This document shows, one piece after another, positions 6,427-14,483 of a stretch of 19,003 nucleotides of DNA. Position 1 is the stretch's first letter, and each line of letters starts with the position of its first letter. The notes below the pieces were generated by a model, which made no database searches, was not told the origin of the DNA, and saw only the letters and a list, made by a program, of their open reading frames with translations. The translations under genes were made by a program, and so were the position numbers. The DNA is from an uncultured Desulfarculaceae bacterium (GTDB lineage: Bacteria > Desulfobacterota > Desulfarculia > Desulfarculales > Desulfarculaceae), in assembly GCA_937908275.1 (NCBI GenBank), contig CALERA010000494.1, positions 1 through 19,003 of the forward strand, written 5' to 3'.

Positions 6427-8241
6427 ATGCGGTCGATCGGGATCGTTCTGGGGGCCTGGTTGTTGACGCTGGGGCTTGGCCTGGCGGGATGGGCGGCGCC
6501 GGTCCCTCCGCCGGACAACGTCCGTTTCCGGGCGCTGCTGGCCCTGGACGGCTCCAAGAGCATGCAGGGCTTCCAGGTCGCCGGCAGCCTGGGCAGGGTG
6601 GCGGAGGCCTTCCAGGCCAGCGCCGCCACCGCCGGCCTGGACCACCCAACCCACGTCTTCGCCTCCGACAGCCGCGCCGGCGCGCCCAAGTGGTCTCAAT
6701 ATCAGGCCCAGGACCATCACGGCAATCAGTTCGGGGGTTCCTACACTCGGCTCCCCGAGGCTTTCGACAGCGTCTCCGAGGTCTTCGGCCGTGGACGCAG
6801 GGAGCCCGATTTCGTCTTTTTCCTCACCGACAACCTTGACAACCAGGGCGTGGCCGGCAACCGGCTGGTGGAGCGCTTGGGCGGCGACGACGTGGCGGCG
6901 GTGCTGGCGGTGCCCCTGTCCCTGCCCTTTGACGGCCTGGTGTTCGAGAACGACCTGGGCGGTTGCCAACCGGAAAACCTGAAAAATCTCCTTGGTCCGC
7001 TGGGGAGGCGCACCTTCGCCTACCAGGGTCTGCGTGGCCTGATCGGCTACCTGGTGGTGCGCAATCCCTGGGAACAGCGCCAACACCAGGCCCTGGTGGA
7101 CCCGGCCACCACCCTGCTGCAGGAGATGGCCAAGCAGGAGGTCTTTGGCCTGGCTCAGACCGGCCAGTTCCCGATGCTGCCCTTGAAGTGCTTCCCCGAC
7201 GGCCTGCGCGGCGCGGCGGGGGAGCTGGGTCCGGCCGATCCCACTCCGGTGGACCTCTCCACCGGGGGCTGGGTGGAGTTGCGGCCCCTGCGGCTGGTCC
7301 TGCCCGAGCTGTTGCCCGGGGTGGCGGTGCGCGCCAGCGTCCCGGCCGGCGCTCCGGGGCGGCCGGTGGGTTTGCGGTCCCTGCCTCGGGTCTGGATGGA
7401 GGCGCCCGCGCCGGAGCACGCCCCCTGGTTGCGAGGGGGGCGGGGCTGTCAGTGCCAGGAGCTGCCCCCTGCCGCCGGGGGCCATCCGGACACCATGCGC
7501 CTGTCGGTCCACTTGAGCCCGTTGCAGCGGGAGCCGGTGGGCCTGCTGGACTGGGGGCGCTTCCTGCACCTGGCCGGGGGCGTCACTTCCCGGTTGAGCC
7601 TGACCCTGGAGCTGCACCCCTACCTGCACGCCTCGGTGCTGGAGACCTCCCCGGTCATCAGGGCCGCGCTGCTGACCGGCAACCCCTGCGAGTTGACCAA
7701 GGTCGCCTTCCCCTCGGGGGAGGACCCCATCCTGATGCTGGCCCCGGAAAGGGAAAAACACCTGCGCCTGCACCAGACCTGGCGGGTGGCGCTGGAGGGC
7801 CGCCATCCCTTCTGGGCCTCGGACACCGCCTTCTTCCTGGCCGTCTGGTCGTTGGCGGCCCTGCCGGCGCTGTTGGCGGGTTGGCTGCTCTGGATGCGGC
7901 TGCACTCCCGGAGCATCAAGTGCAAGGTCTCCGATTCCAGCCAAGAGCCCAACTGGCGCGGGGTCAGGAGCGCGCGCCTGCGCCCCGGGGGGCAGCCGTT
8001 CAGGGTGCCCAAAGACCGGGGCCAGGAGGTCGGCGACCTGCGCCTGTCCGGCCTGGGCTGGAGTCTGGAGTTCCGTCCGGCCGACCAGGTGAGCCTGGCC
8101 GACGGCCGGCCGGGACCGGCGCGAATTCCCAAAAGTCGCTGCCTGGGGCTGGAGCTGCCCCGGGAAGAACCGCAACCATACACTGCAATGGGGCGAGATC
8201 ATGCGCGCAGGAAAGTCTATCTCTGGGTCAAGAAGCTCTAG
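6427..8241 (+). CDS. exported VWA-domain protein with C-terminal membrane anchor
   Basis: The product (604 aa) begins with a Sec signal peptide (1-24, ending GWAA). A von Willebrand factor A-type domain spans about 30-240. Its metal-ion-dependent adhesion site looks complete: DGSKS at 41-45, a candidate Thr107 in SYTRLPEAF, and Asp135 in FFLTDNLD. A long middle region (about 250-465) has no family I recognise. One strong membrane helix follows (about 469-491, FFLAVWSLAALPALLAGWLLW), then a basic stretch and about 110 residues that should be cytoplasmic. The VWA domain is therefore predicted to face the periplasm. The gene overlaps the next by 41 bases, implying coupled translation. Its association with a tubulin-like gene suggests a role in an envelope-spanning complex; the ligand is unknown. 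Confidence 0.85.
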   Translation: MRSIGIVLGAWLLTLGLGLAGWAAPVPPPDNVRFRALLALDGSKSMQGFQVAGSLGRVAEAFQASAATAGLDHPTHVFASDSRAGAPKWSQYQAQDHHGNQFGGSYTRLPEAFDSVSEVFGRGRREPDFVFFLTDNLDNQGVAGNRLVERLGGDDVAAVLAVPLSLPFDGLVFENDLGGCQPENLKNLLGPLGRRTFAYQGLRGLIGYLVVRNPWEQRQHQALVDPATTLLQEMAKQEVFGLAQTGQFPMLPLKCFPDGLRGAAGELGPADPTPVDLSTGGWVELRPLRLVLPELLPGVAVRASVPAGAPGRPVGLRSLPRVWMEAPAPEHAPWLRGGRGCQCQELPPAAGGHPDTMRLSVHLSPLQREPVGLLDWGRFLHLAGGVTSRLSLTLELHPYLHASVLETSPVIRAALLTGNPCELTKVAFPSGEDPILMLAPEREKHLRLHQTWRVALEGRHPFWASDTAFFLAVWSLAALPALLAGWLLWMRLHSRSIKCKVSDSSQEPNWRGVRSARLRPGGQPFRVPKDRGQEVGDLRLSGLGWSLEFRPADQVSLADGRPGPARIPKSRCLGLELPREEPQPYTAMGRDHARRKVYLWVKKL

Positions 8242-9250
8242 TCCCTGGCTCACGGCCTGGACCCTGGGCCTGGCCCTGCTGCTGGCCGGGGCCGCGCCGG
8301 CGGCGGCCCTGCATATCAAGGGCGAGGTGAACGCCAACGGGATTAACTTCAAGGGCAGTTACACAACACCCAAGTCGACCTCGCAATGGGCGGTGGAGGT
8401 GCGGGGCGAGGACCGGGTCTGGCCCGGAATGCTCCTGGGTCCCCAGGGCCGGGTCTGGGCGCGCCTGCCCGGTCTGAGCGAGACCTCGGCGGGTCCGCGT
8501 CTGGTGGTGCGCCACACCGCCAGCGGGGAGCAGGCACAGGTCAGCTCCGCGCGCCGGTTGGCCCTGGCCACGGGCGACGGCGACTGGTGGCTGCTGGAAA
8601 GCGACGCCCGCGATTTGGTGGGCGGCGAGCCAAGCACCATCACCCCCGGCGCCGGCCAGGCGCTCTGGGCCTACACCTACAGCACCGGGCGGGACCGCCT
8701 GGTGCGCAACTCCTATCCGGCCCGGTTCAGCGGCGATCGCCTGGGCCTGGCCGGCGCCCAGGCCCCGTCCCTGGGCCTGGTCACCGACCAGAAGGACCGC
8801 GCGGTGGGCCTGTTGGCCGGCCCCGGCGCGGTCACCACCCTGGACCAGGCCCGGGAGGCCATGAAAGACCCGGTGGCGCCCCCGGCCGCTCCCGCGGTCG
8901 GGCCTCCCCCGACGCCAATCCCGGCCGAAAGCACGAAAGAGGCAAAGGAGAGTAAGGAGATGCCAGATATCGTCCGTTATTTGTTGGGGTTGATCGTGGC
9001 TCCGGTCGCGGCCTGGCTGATGGGCCGCATGGTTTTCCGGGCCACCTGGGGCCGGATGTCGCCCTACAAGGGGGTGGCAGTGGGCATGGCGGTCTTTTGG
9101 GCCTTGATGGCCATCGCTGAATACTGGATCTGGGTGGGGACCCGCGAGCCCCAGGAGGCCTTGCTGCAACTGACGCTCAGCGTCGGCCTGCCCTCGCTCT
9201 TTTCCTGGACCGTCATCCTATCCAACATCTTCCGCCGCCTGCGCAACTGA
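8201..9250 (+). CDS. membrane protein of the VWA-tubulin operon, function unknown
   Basis: The product (349 aa) has no family I can name. A signal peptide (about 1-36, ending AAPAAA) leads into a probably beta-rich periplasmic part (about 37-220). A proline- and charge-rich linker (about 225-252) follows, then three hydrophobic helices (about 256-278, 290-312 and 320-343) with a short basic tail RRLRN. It starts inside the preceding gene (41-base overlap) and stops 26 bases before the tubulin-like gene, so all three should be made together. It is the natural candidate to bridge the periplasmic VWA protein and the cytoplasmic tubulin-like protein. An internal in-frame ATG at 8960 with a good ribosome site could give a 96-residue form containing only the three helices. 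Confidence 0.8.
   Translation: MRAGKSISGSRSSSPWLTAWTLGLALLLAGAAPAAALHIKGEVNANGINFKGSYTTPKSTSQWAVEVRGEDRVWPGMLLGPQGRVWARLPGLSETSAGPRLVVRHTASGEQAQVSSARRLALATGDGDWWLLESDARDLVGGEPSTITPGAGQALWAYTYSTGRDRLVRNSYPARFSGDRLGLAGAQAPSLGLVTDQKDRAVGLLAGPGAVTTLDQAREAMKDPVAPPAAPAVGPPPTPIPAESTKEAKESKEMPDIVRYLLGLIVAPVAAWLMGRMVFRATWGRMSPYKGVAVGMAVFWALMAIAEYWIWVGTREPQEALLQLTLSVGLPSLFSWTVILSNIFRRLRN
8945..8962 (+). promoter_or_regulatory. internal ribosome-binding site and in-frame ATG
   Basis: AAGGAG at 8945-8950 lies nine bases before an in-frame ATG (8960-8962, Met254 of the long protein); a second AAGGAG directly abuts the ATG. The purine-rich run falls exactly between the linker and the first membrane helix, so initiation here would yield a membrane-only isoform. 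Confidence 0.45.
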
Positions 9251-9276
9251 GGGCGTCATATTCGGGAGGACTGCAA

Positions 9277-12200
9277 ATGGCACTGAAGTATGAGGTTGAG
9301 AACGCGGGAAGCGTCGCCGAGCCCGGACTCGGGGCCCAGGGCGAAGGCCGGGGCGCGGTGCGCCCCACCCTGCTGATCGGCCTGGGCGGCTCGGGCAAGG
9401 AAGTCCTGCTGCGCCTGCGGCGTCTGTTTTGGGAGAAATACCAGGTCACCGGCTGGCCGGTCATGGAGTACCTCTGGTTCGACACCGACCAGACCCCGGG
9501 CGGGCTCTTTGGCCGGGCCCCGGACCACATCGACCAGCGGGTGGAGCTGAACCCCGACGAACGGGTGGAGGCCGGCATCCCCCGCTCGCGCACCGAGACC
9601 ATCTGGAACAGCCGCAGCACCGAGAGCCACCTGGCCAAGTGGCTGGCCATGGACGAGCTGCGCGCGGCCTCGGAGATGGGCATCACCCAGGGGGCCAAGC
9701 AGATCCGCCCCTTCGGCCGCCTGGCCTTTTTCGAGCATTTCGACGAGATCCAGCGCGCGGTGGAGGGCAAGCTCAACCGGCTCCAGGCCCGGCAGAACGC
9801 CGGCATGAACTTCCAGGGCGGGGTGGAGGTGGACACCACCCAGCGCGAGATCGTCATCGTGGCCAGCCTGGCCGGGGGCACCGGCTCCGGCAGCTTCCTG
9901 GACTTCGGATTTCTCTGCAAGCACCTCTGCCAGGGCGACGCCCTGATCACCGCGGTGCTGTTTTTGCCCCAGGTCTTCAAGGGCCTGCCGGACATCGACC
10001 AGGGGGCCATCTACGCCAACGGCTACGCCGCCCTGACCGAGCTGAACCGCTACCTGCTGCCCCGGCCCCGGGGCGAGGCCAATGGCGACGCCTCCGGTGA
10101 TTACTACATGCCCTCCTGGTCTTTCGAGTGGCAACCCGGCAGTGTCGTCGAGGTCAGCGCCCCGCCCTTCGACGTCACCTACCTCCTGGACCAGAGCAAC
10201 CGCTATGGGGTGCTGGGCGGGGTGTCCGATAACGGCAAGCGCCAGGACGAGGGCGTGGCCTCCTGCCGCGAGGTGATGCACATGGTGGCCGAGTCGCTGC
10301 TTTTGGATTTCGAGGGCAGCCGGCTTTCCACCGAAAAGCGGCGTTGGCGCAGCAACGCCCTGAGCCAGTTGACCAACCACACCAATTTCATCTCCCGCGA
10401 CACCGAGACCAACGAGGTGATCTACAGCGAGCAGTTCCCCAGCCGCTTCTGCTCCTTCGGCCTGTCCAAGATCCAGGTCAACCGCGCCCGGCTGGAGAAC
10501 TCCGCCGCCTACCTGCTGGCCGCGCGCCTGGTGGAGGCCTTCCTCCAGCCGGTCCCTCTCACCGGCTGGAGCGGCGACTGGTCCCTGCTGGGCCTGGAGC
10601 CGGAAGTGGCCCAGAAGGAGCTGCTGGTGGGGGCCAAGGGCAAGAGCCTGCTGGAATGGGAGGAGTCCGAGGCCGGACAGGTCTTCGATAAGATGGAGAA
10701 AAAGGTCGCCCACCTGTATGGCCACATCAAGAACAACGAAAACGGTCCCGAGGAGGACGAGGCCTTCGGGTTCTATCGTGAATTCGAGAATATCCTGACC
10801 GGCAAGATCACCGTCGAGAGCATTGCCCAAGACGGACCCAAGAATTGGCGCGAATACCTGAGCCAAGTGGCCAACCAGTTCGGCCAGTTCTTCAGCGAGT
10901 GCGACCAACGCACCCGCGAGCTGCGCGACCAGGCCCGGGCCCAACTGGCCAAGGCCCTGATGCAGGCCGGCAAGGGCACCCAGGAGGACGGCGAGCACAC
11001 CAAGCGTCTGCACAACAATCGGGTGCAACTGCAGCGCGCGGTCTGCCAGCGCATCCAGGAAGAGGTCCTGGAGTGCCTGGCCCGGCCCGACACCCGCGGG
11101 GTCAGCTACGCCAGCCATTTCCTGGGCGAGCTGGAAGGCCGGATCAAGAAGGTGCGCGAGGATATCCGCGCGGCCTGGAGCAAGCCCGCCGAGGACAACG
11201 ACGATGGCCAGTCCTTCCAATCCCTGGTCCCCATCAGCCGGCAGCGCGCCGACGACCAGGACCTGGCCCGCCTGCGCTTCTGGTCCCGGGAGGCGGAAGA
11301 CATGCCGGCCTGGCCCTTGTCCTTTTTCTTCAGCGACGGGGTCCGGGAATGGCACCAGAACGCCTTGCAGGACCAGGCCCAGGTCTATGAGGGCGAGGAG
11401 CGGGCCAAGGCCAACGCGTACTTCCTGGAAAACCTGCGCCTGCTGCTGCAACGCCTGCAACTGCGCCGCCAGGCGGTCAACGGCTGGGCCCGCCAGGCCC
11501 TGGGCGAGGCCTGCCTGCGGGAGTTGGAGGAGGCCCTGAACCAGATCGAGATCTTCCGCCAACGGCAGTGGAACCGCCTGGGCCGGTTCGAACGCTCCCT
11601 GAGCGAGTTGTCGCAAGACCTGCGCAAGAAGCACCAGGCCTTCAACGCCAGCCATGATTCGACCTACATCCGCGATTTGAACCTGGGCTGGGACGAGGCC
11701 AAGTTCCTGGAGGTCATCGCCAGCGCCCTGAAGGTTGAGGATTTGGGCAGCCACGGCCTGGAGCTGTTCAAGGAGTTCCTGACCAACCACCAGCACGAAG
11801 GGCGGCCGGTGGTGTTCAACGTGGGGGTCGGCGAATTATTGGATCTGGTCAGTCAGCGGGACCAGAACGCCACCGCCTGGGACGATTTCCGCCAGCGCCT
11901 GGAAAGCTTCTGCCAGGATCGCCTGCGGGGGTTCTCCCGCCTGGCTGATATACCCACCGTGCTGGGGCGGCTGGAGCACCTGGCTTATCACGACCCGGCC
12001 CAGACCCAGGGCATCCTCTCCCGGGCCATCAAGGGCGCGGCGGCGCGGATGCGCCCCACCAGCTACGGCAAGCACCTGTACGGCGACAACCAGCGCCGGG
12101 GCCTGTTGGGCGCGGGCAACGCCGGCCACCCCGCCCTGGACGTGTTCATCAAGGGCCGCTCCGAGCGCCTGAACAACATCAGCCTGGGCGAGACCTTCGC

Positions 12201-12966
12201 GGGGCAGTTGGTGGAATACGGCGACGACAGCATCGTGCTCTACGAGGAGCAGGTGGCCGTGCCCCTGTTCCTGATGGGCGGCGGCGCGCGGGTGGCCGAC
12301 GGCCTGGCCGCCCTGGAGCAGGCCTACAACCGGCTTTGCCTCAGCGACAGCGCGGCCCCGGACAACATATTCAAGCGCCATATCGATCGGCATTACCAGC
12401 GGCTGTGCAGCGTGCTGCCGCCGGAGGACGACCAGAGCACCGCGCGCATCATCCAGGGCTATCGCCCCCTGCTCCTGGGCCTGGCCCTGGGCCTGGTGCG
12501 CCACGACCCCCAGCAGGGCTTCTATCGCCAGTGGGAGGAAAAGGGCCTGGAGCGCGAGTCCTGCTATCGCAACCATCTGCTCCAGGCGGTGCGCTTCATG
12601 AGCGAGGACGATTGCCGCGACCTCAACGCCAAGATCGAGGGGCAACTGGCCGCCTTGCGCGGCCAGGCCCCGGACAAGCTCCTGGAGCTGCTGGCCCTGA
12701 TGATCTACTGGCAGAACCGGGTCTTCCGCAAGCGGCAGAACCTGCTGCACTCATCGGTGCACAAGTTGCGCAAGGACCTGCTGGCCTACTTCGAGGCCGA
12801 AGGCCTGAGTTGGGAGAACGGACTCAAGGGCAAGGTCCACCAACTCCTGGGCCAGGCCGGGCCGGACGCGGCCATTGATTACCAGGAGGAGCGCATGGAC
12901 CGCTTCAGCCAGGTCCTGACCTACAAGGACGATCTGCTGGAGGACGACCTGCGGGTGCTGCGCTAG
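9277..12966 (+). CDS. large tubulin/FtsZ-superfamily protein (Tubulin_2-like)
   Basis: The product (1229 aa) is a cytoplasmic protein with an N-terminal tubulin-like GTPase domain (about 28-450), resembling the bacterial tubulin-like family PF13809. Two nucleotide loops stand out: GLGGSGKE at 35-42 in the T1 position, and AGGTGSGS at 199-206, the counterpart of the tubulin signature GGGTG[ST]G that binds GTP phosphates. The stretch ANGYAALTELNRYL (about 247-260) resembles the helix-7 segment whose Asn contacts guanine. The remaining 750 or so residues are mostly charged and helical, with long heptad-like runs, and match nothing I recognise. It is much larger than FtsZ (about 400 aa). GGGAGGA at 9264-9270 supports ATG 9277. 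As the third gene of the operon it is the likely force-generating or scaffolding element; polymerisation is inferred, not shown. Confidence 0.85.
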   Translation: MALKYEVENAGSVAEPGLGAQGEGRGAVRPTLLIGLGGSGKEVLLRLRRLFWEKYQVTGWPVMEYLWFDTDQTPGGLFGRAPDHIDQRVELNPDERVEAGIPRSRTETIWNSRSTESHLAKWLAMDELRAASEMGITQGAKQIRPFGRLAFFEHFDEIQRAVEGKLNRLQARQNAGMNFQGGVEVDTTQREIVIVASLAGGTGSGSFLDFGFLCKHLCQGDALITAVLFLPQVFKGLPDIDQGAIYANGYAALTELNRYLLPRPRGEANGDASGDYYMPSWSFEWQPGSVVEVSAPPFDVTYLLDQSNRYGVLGGVSDNGKRQDEGVASCREVMHMVAESLLLDFEGSRLSTEKRRWRSNALSQLTNHTNFISRDTETNEVIYSEQFPSRFCSFGLSKIQVNRARLENSAAYLLAARLVEAFLQPVPLTGWSGDWSLLGLEPEVAQKELLVGAKGKSLLEWEESEAGQVFDKMEKKVAHLYGHIKNNENGPEEDEAFGFYREFENILTGKITVESIAQDGPKNWREYLSQVANQFGQFFSECDQRTRELRDQARAQLAKALMQAGKGTQEDGEHTKRLHNNRVQLQRAVCQRIQEEVLECLARPDTRGVSYASHFLGELEGRIKKVREDIRAAWSKPAEDNDDGQSFQSLVPISRQRADDQDLARLRFWSREAEDMPAWPLSFFFSDGVREWHQNALQDQAQVYEGEERAKANAYFLENLRLLLQRLQLRRQAVNGWARQALGEACLRELEEALNQIEIFRQRQWNRLGRFERSLSELSQDLRKKHQAFNASHDSTYIRDLNLGWDEAKFLEVIASALKVEDLGSHGLELFKEFLTNHQHEGRPVVFNVGVGELLDLVSQRDQNATAWDDFRQRLESFCQDRLRGFSRLADIPTVLGRLEHLAYHDPAQTQGILSRAIKGAAARMRPTSYGKHLYGDNQRRGLLGAGNAGHPALDVFIKGRSERLNNISLGETFAGQLVEYGDDSIVLYEEQVAVPLFLMGGGARVADGLAALEQAYNRLCLSDSAAPDNIFKRHIDRHYQRLCSVLPPEDDQSTARIIQGYRPLLLGLALGLVRHDPQQGFYRQWEEKGLERESCYRNHLLQAVRFMSEDDCRDLNAKIEGQLAALRGQAPDKLLELLALMIYWQNRVFRKRQNLLHSSVHKLRKDLLAYFEAEGLSWENGLKGKVHQLLGQAGPDAAIDYQEERMDRFSQVLTYKDDLLEDDLRVLR

Positions 12967-13080
12967 GAAGAGCTCGCGGCAAAGGAGCGGACGGCCGAGC
13001 CGCCGGCCCAGCACGGAGCGCCGCCGCGAGCGACCCGGTCCTGGCGCAGCCTCCGGGAAGCCTGGTTACAGGACAGCGAA

Positions 13081-13117
13081 GCCCGGTCGGAGCCTCAGGC
13101 TCCGACCGGGCCGACTT
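13081..13117 (+). terminator. strong intrinsic terminator of the VWA-tubulin operon
   Basis: A perfect 14-bp stem, GCCCGGTCGGAGCC / GGCTCCGACCGGGC, with a TCA loop (13081-13111) is followed by CGAC and TTTT. It lies 114 bases after the tubulin-like gene and before the convergent 84-residue gene. The T-run is on the plus-strand side, so it mainly serves the plus-strand operon. Confidence 0.8.
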
Positions 13118-13130
13118 TTCAGGGCCAGGC

Positions 13131-13385
13131 TCAGAAGATGTAGCGGTCCAGGAAGAAGCCCCGGGGGGCCTCGCCCAGGCGGGCGGCGCGGGCGGCCAGG
13201 CCGGGGGCGTAGAGCCCGGGACCCGGGGCCTCGGCCAGGGGCGCGAGGCCGGGATCGGGCCGGTCCTCGCCCAGGGGGCCCAGGCCCCGGCCTTCCCGCT
13301 CCGGCAGGGCCAAGAGGCGCTGGCCCGGGGCCAGGCGGATCAGCGGCGGGCGGCGGCGGTGGGCGTCGCGGAAGGCTTGGGACAT
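13131..13385 (-). CDS. hypothetical 84-residue protein downstream of the J-protein
   Basis: An 84-residue product without recognisable domain, signal peptide or membrane helix. It is rich in Arg, Leu, Pro and Gly and ends with an aromatic stretch, GFFLDRYIF. Support for a real gene: ATG 13385 is preceded by GGGAGGG about ten bases upstream, it starts only four bases after the stop of the J-domain gene on the same strand, and no other frame there is plausible. It may be a partner of the J-protein; nothing in the sequence shows the function. Confidence 0.6.
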   Translation of the reverse strand: MSQAFRDAHRRRPPLIRLAPGQRLLALPEREGRGLGPLGEDRPDPGLAPLAEAPGPGLYAPGLAARAARLGEAPRGFFLDRYIF

Positions 13386-13389
13386 GAGG

Positions 13390-14187
13390 CTATCCCTCCC
13401 TCTGGCCGGGGCGGCTCAGTTCCAGTTCGATGCTCTGTTCCGGGCTCTCGCCGGCCAGGGACAGGCGGTCGCCCGGCCGCCAATCCCGGGGCAGTTCCAC
13501 CCGCAGCAGGCGCGAGGCGACGATCTCGCCCCGGCCGGCGCAGGCCGGGCAGGGTCCGCGCCCGTCGGGCCGCCGGCCGCCGCCCTGGCACTGGCCGCAG
13601 GTCCGGGCCTGGCGCAGGGGCAGAGTCACCACCGCCGGCCGGCCGCTGACCTCCACCCGGTAGACCATGGCCGGACCCTGGCGCTCCAGGCCGGTGAGGC
13701 GGCCGCTGGCCGCCGGCCGTTGGGTTGGCTCGGGACCCCAAGCCGTGCCGGCCGGGGTGGGGCCGTGAGCGGCCAACGGCCCCAGGGGCGGCTCGGCCGT
13801 GGTCTGGCGGTCCGGGCCGGACTGGCTGCCCGCGCTGGCCTGGTTCTCCGCGACGGACGGCCGGCGCGGGGCGGAGGGCCGGGGGCCGAAGGGCTGGCTG
13901 GGGCCGGGGTTGAATTCGTCGAAGCGGTATTCGCGCTGGCCGGTGCGGGGGGCCCAGTTGGCGAAACGATAGGGGCTCACCTCGGGGCCGGGCTTCAGGT
14001 GGCGCAGGAGCAGGCCGTGGGCGGCGTTGACCCGGGCCATCTCCCCGGCCGGGGCCTGGGGGTTCAGGTCCGGGTGCAGGTCGCGGGCCAGGCGGCGGTA
14101 GGCGGCCTTGACCTGGTCCAGCCCCGCCCCGGGCGCGAGGCCCAGGGTGGCGTAGGCTTGGTCCAGGGCAAAGGAGTCTGCGGGCAT
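13390..14187 (-). CDS. minimal DnaJ-like J-domain protein with half zinc finger
   Basis: The product (265 aa) is a J-domain co-chaperone-like protein, expected to stimulate an Hsp70 (DnaK) ATPase in the cytoplasm. The J-domain is at about 5-65 and contains the essential HPD triplet at 38-40 (RDLHPDLNP). A long Pro/Gly/Ser-rich linker follows (about 70-165). Then come only two CxxCxGxG repeats, CGQCQGGG (197-204) and CPACAGRG (213-220), enough for one zinc site; classical DnaJ has four repeats and two sites. The last 40 residues (LRVELPRDWRPGDRLSLAGE) resemble a fragment of the DnaJ substrate-binding C-terminus. ATG 14187 has GGGAG seven bases upstream; longer in-frame starts would add low-complexity sequence lacking homology. 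It sits behind a sigma-54 promoter and heads a two-gene unit. Confidence 0.82.
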   Translation of the reverse strand: MPADSFALDQAYATLGLAPGAGLDQVKAAYRRLARDLHPDLNPQAPAGEMARVNAAHGLLLRHLKPGPEVSPYRFANWAPRTGQREYRFDEFNPGPSQPFGPRPSAPRRPSVAENQASAGSQSGPDRQTTAEPPLGPLAAHGPTPAGTAWGPEPTQRPAASGRLTGLERQGPAMVYRVEVSGRPAVVTLPLRQARTCGQCQGGGRRPDGRGPCPACAGRGEIVASRLLRVELPRDWRPGDRLSLAGESPEQSIELELSRPGQREG

Positions 14188-14250
14188 GGTCGGGCTCCCG
14201 GGGGCGGCCTGGGGGCCGCCAACGCTGGTTGCTGGCTCGACCATCCATGT

Positions 14251-14267
14251 AGCAAGGCGGGTGCCAA
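14251..14267 (-). promoter_or_regulatory. near-consensus sigma-54 (RpoN) promoter
   Basis: The minus strand reads TTGGCACCCGCCTTGCT. The -24 element TGGCAC and the -12 element TTGCT are intact, with exactly ten bases between the invariant GG and GC. It differs from the consensus TTGGCACG-N4-TTGCW only at the last base of the -24 block. RNA would start near 14241, about 54 bases before the J-protein ATG. Sigma-54 promoters need an NtrC-type activator, and one is encoded immediately upstream on the same strand. Confidence 0.75.
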
Positions 14268-14483
14268 GGCGGGTCATGGCCGGGTAACTGGCCGTCATGC
14301 CGGACCAAAGCGGGCGAAAAACCAGCGGGGCGGGAGCGGGCGGCAAGCCCCGGGCGCGCAGGTCTCCGGCCGCTTCGGGCCTGCCCTGGCCGCCGCCCCG
14401 ACCGTCCCTGGCGGGGTGGATCGCCACGCATGGCCCCAAAATCAACCACTTGGGCCAGGCGTGCAACTTGGTTCACAGCGGGT

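Noticed and set aside
6382..8352. 656-codon minus-strand frame opposite the VWA gene
   Set aside because: An antisense shadow of the VWA gene, with Gln/Gly/Pro-rich low-complexity sequence and no coherent motifs.
9379..9402. Classical P-loop NTPase (GxxxxGK) in the large protein
   Set aside because: The Lys is followed by Glu and not Ser/Thr, and a second GGTGSGS motif at residues 200-206 fits the tubulin/FtsZ fold, so the first loop is read as tubulin T1.
9256..11796. 846-codon open frame on the minus strand
   Set aside because: It is the antisense shadow of the tubulin-like gene, produced by GC-rich codons; the sequence is low-complexity (Gly, Ala, Leu, Gln) and shows no motifs.
14188..14466. 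Longer N-terminus for the J-protein from upstream in-frame ATGs
   Set aside because: The added residues are low-complexity, the sigma-54 promoter lies within them, and ATG 14187 has a good ribosome site.
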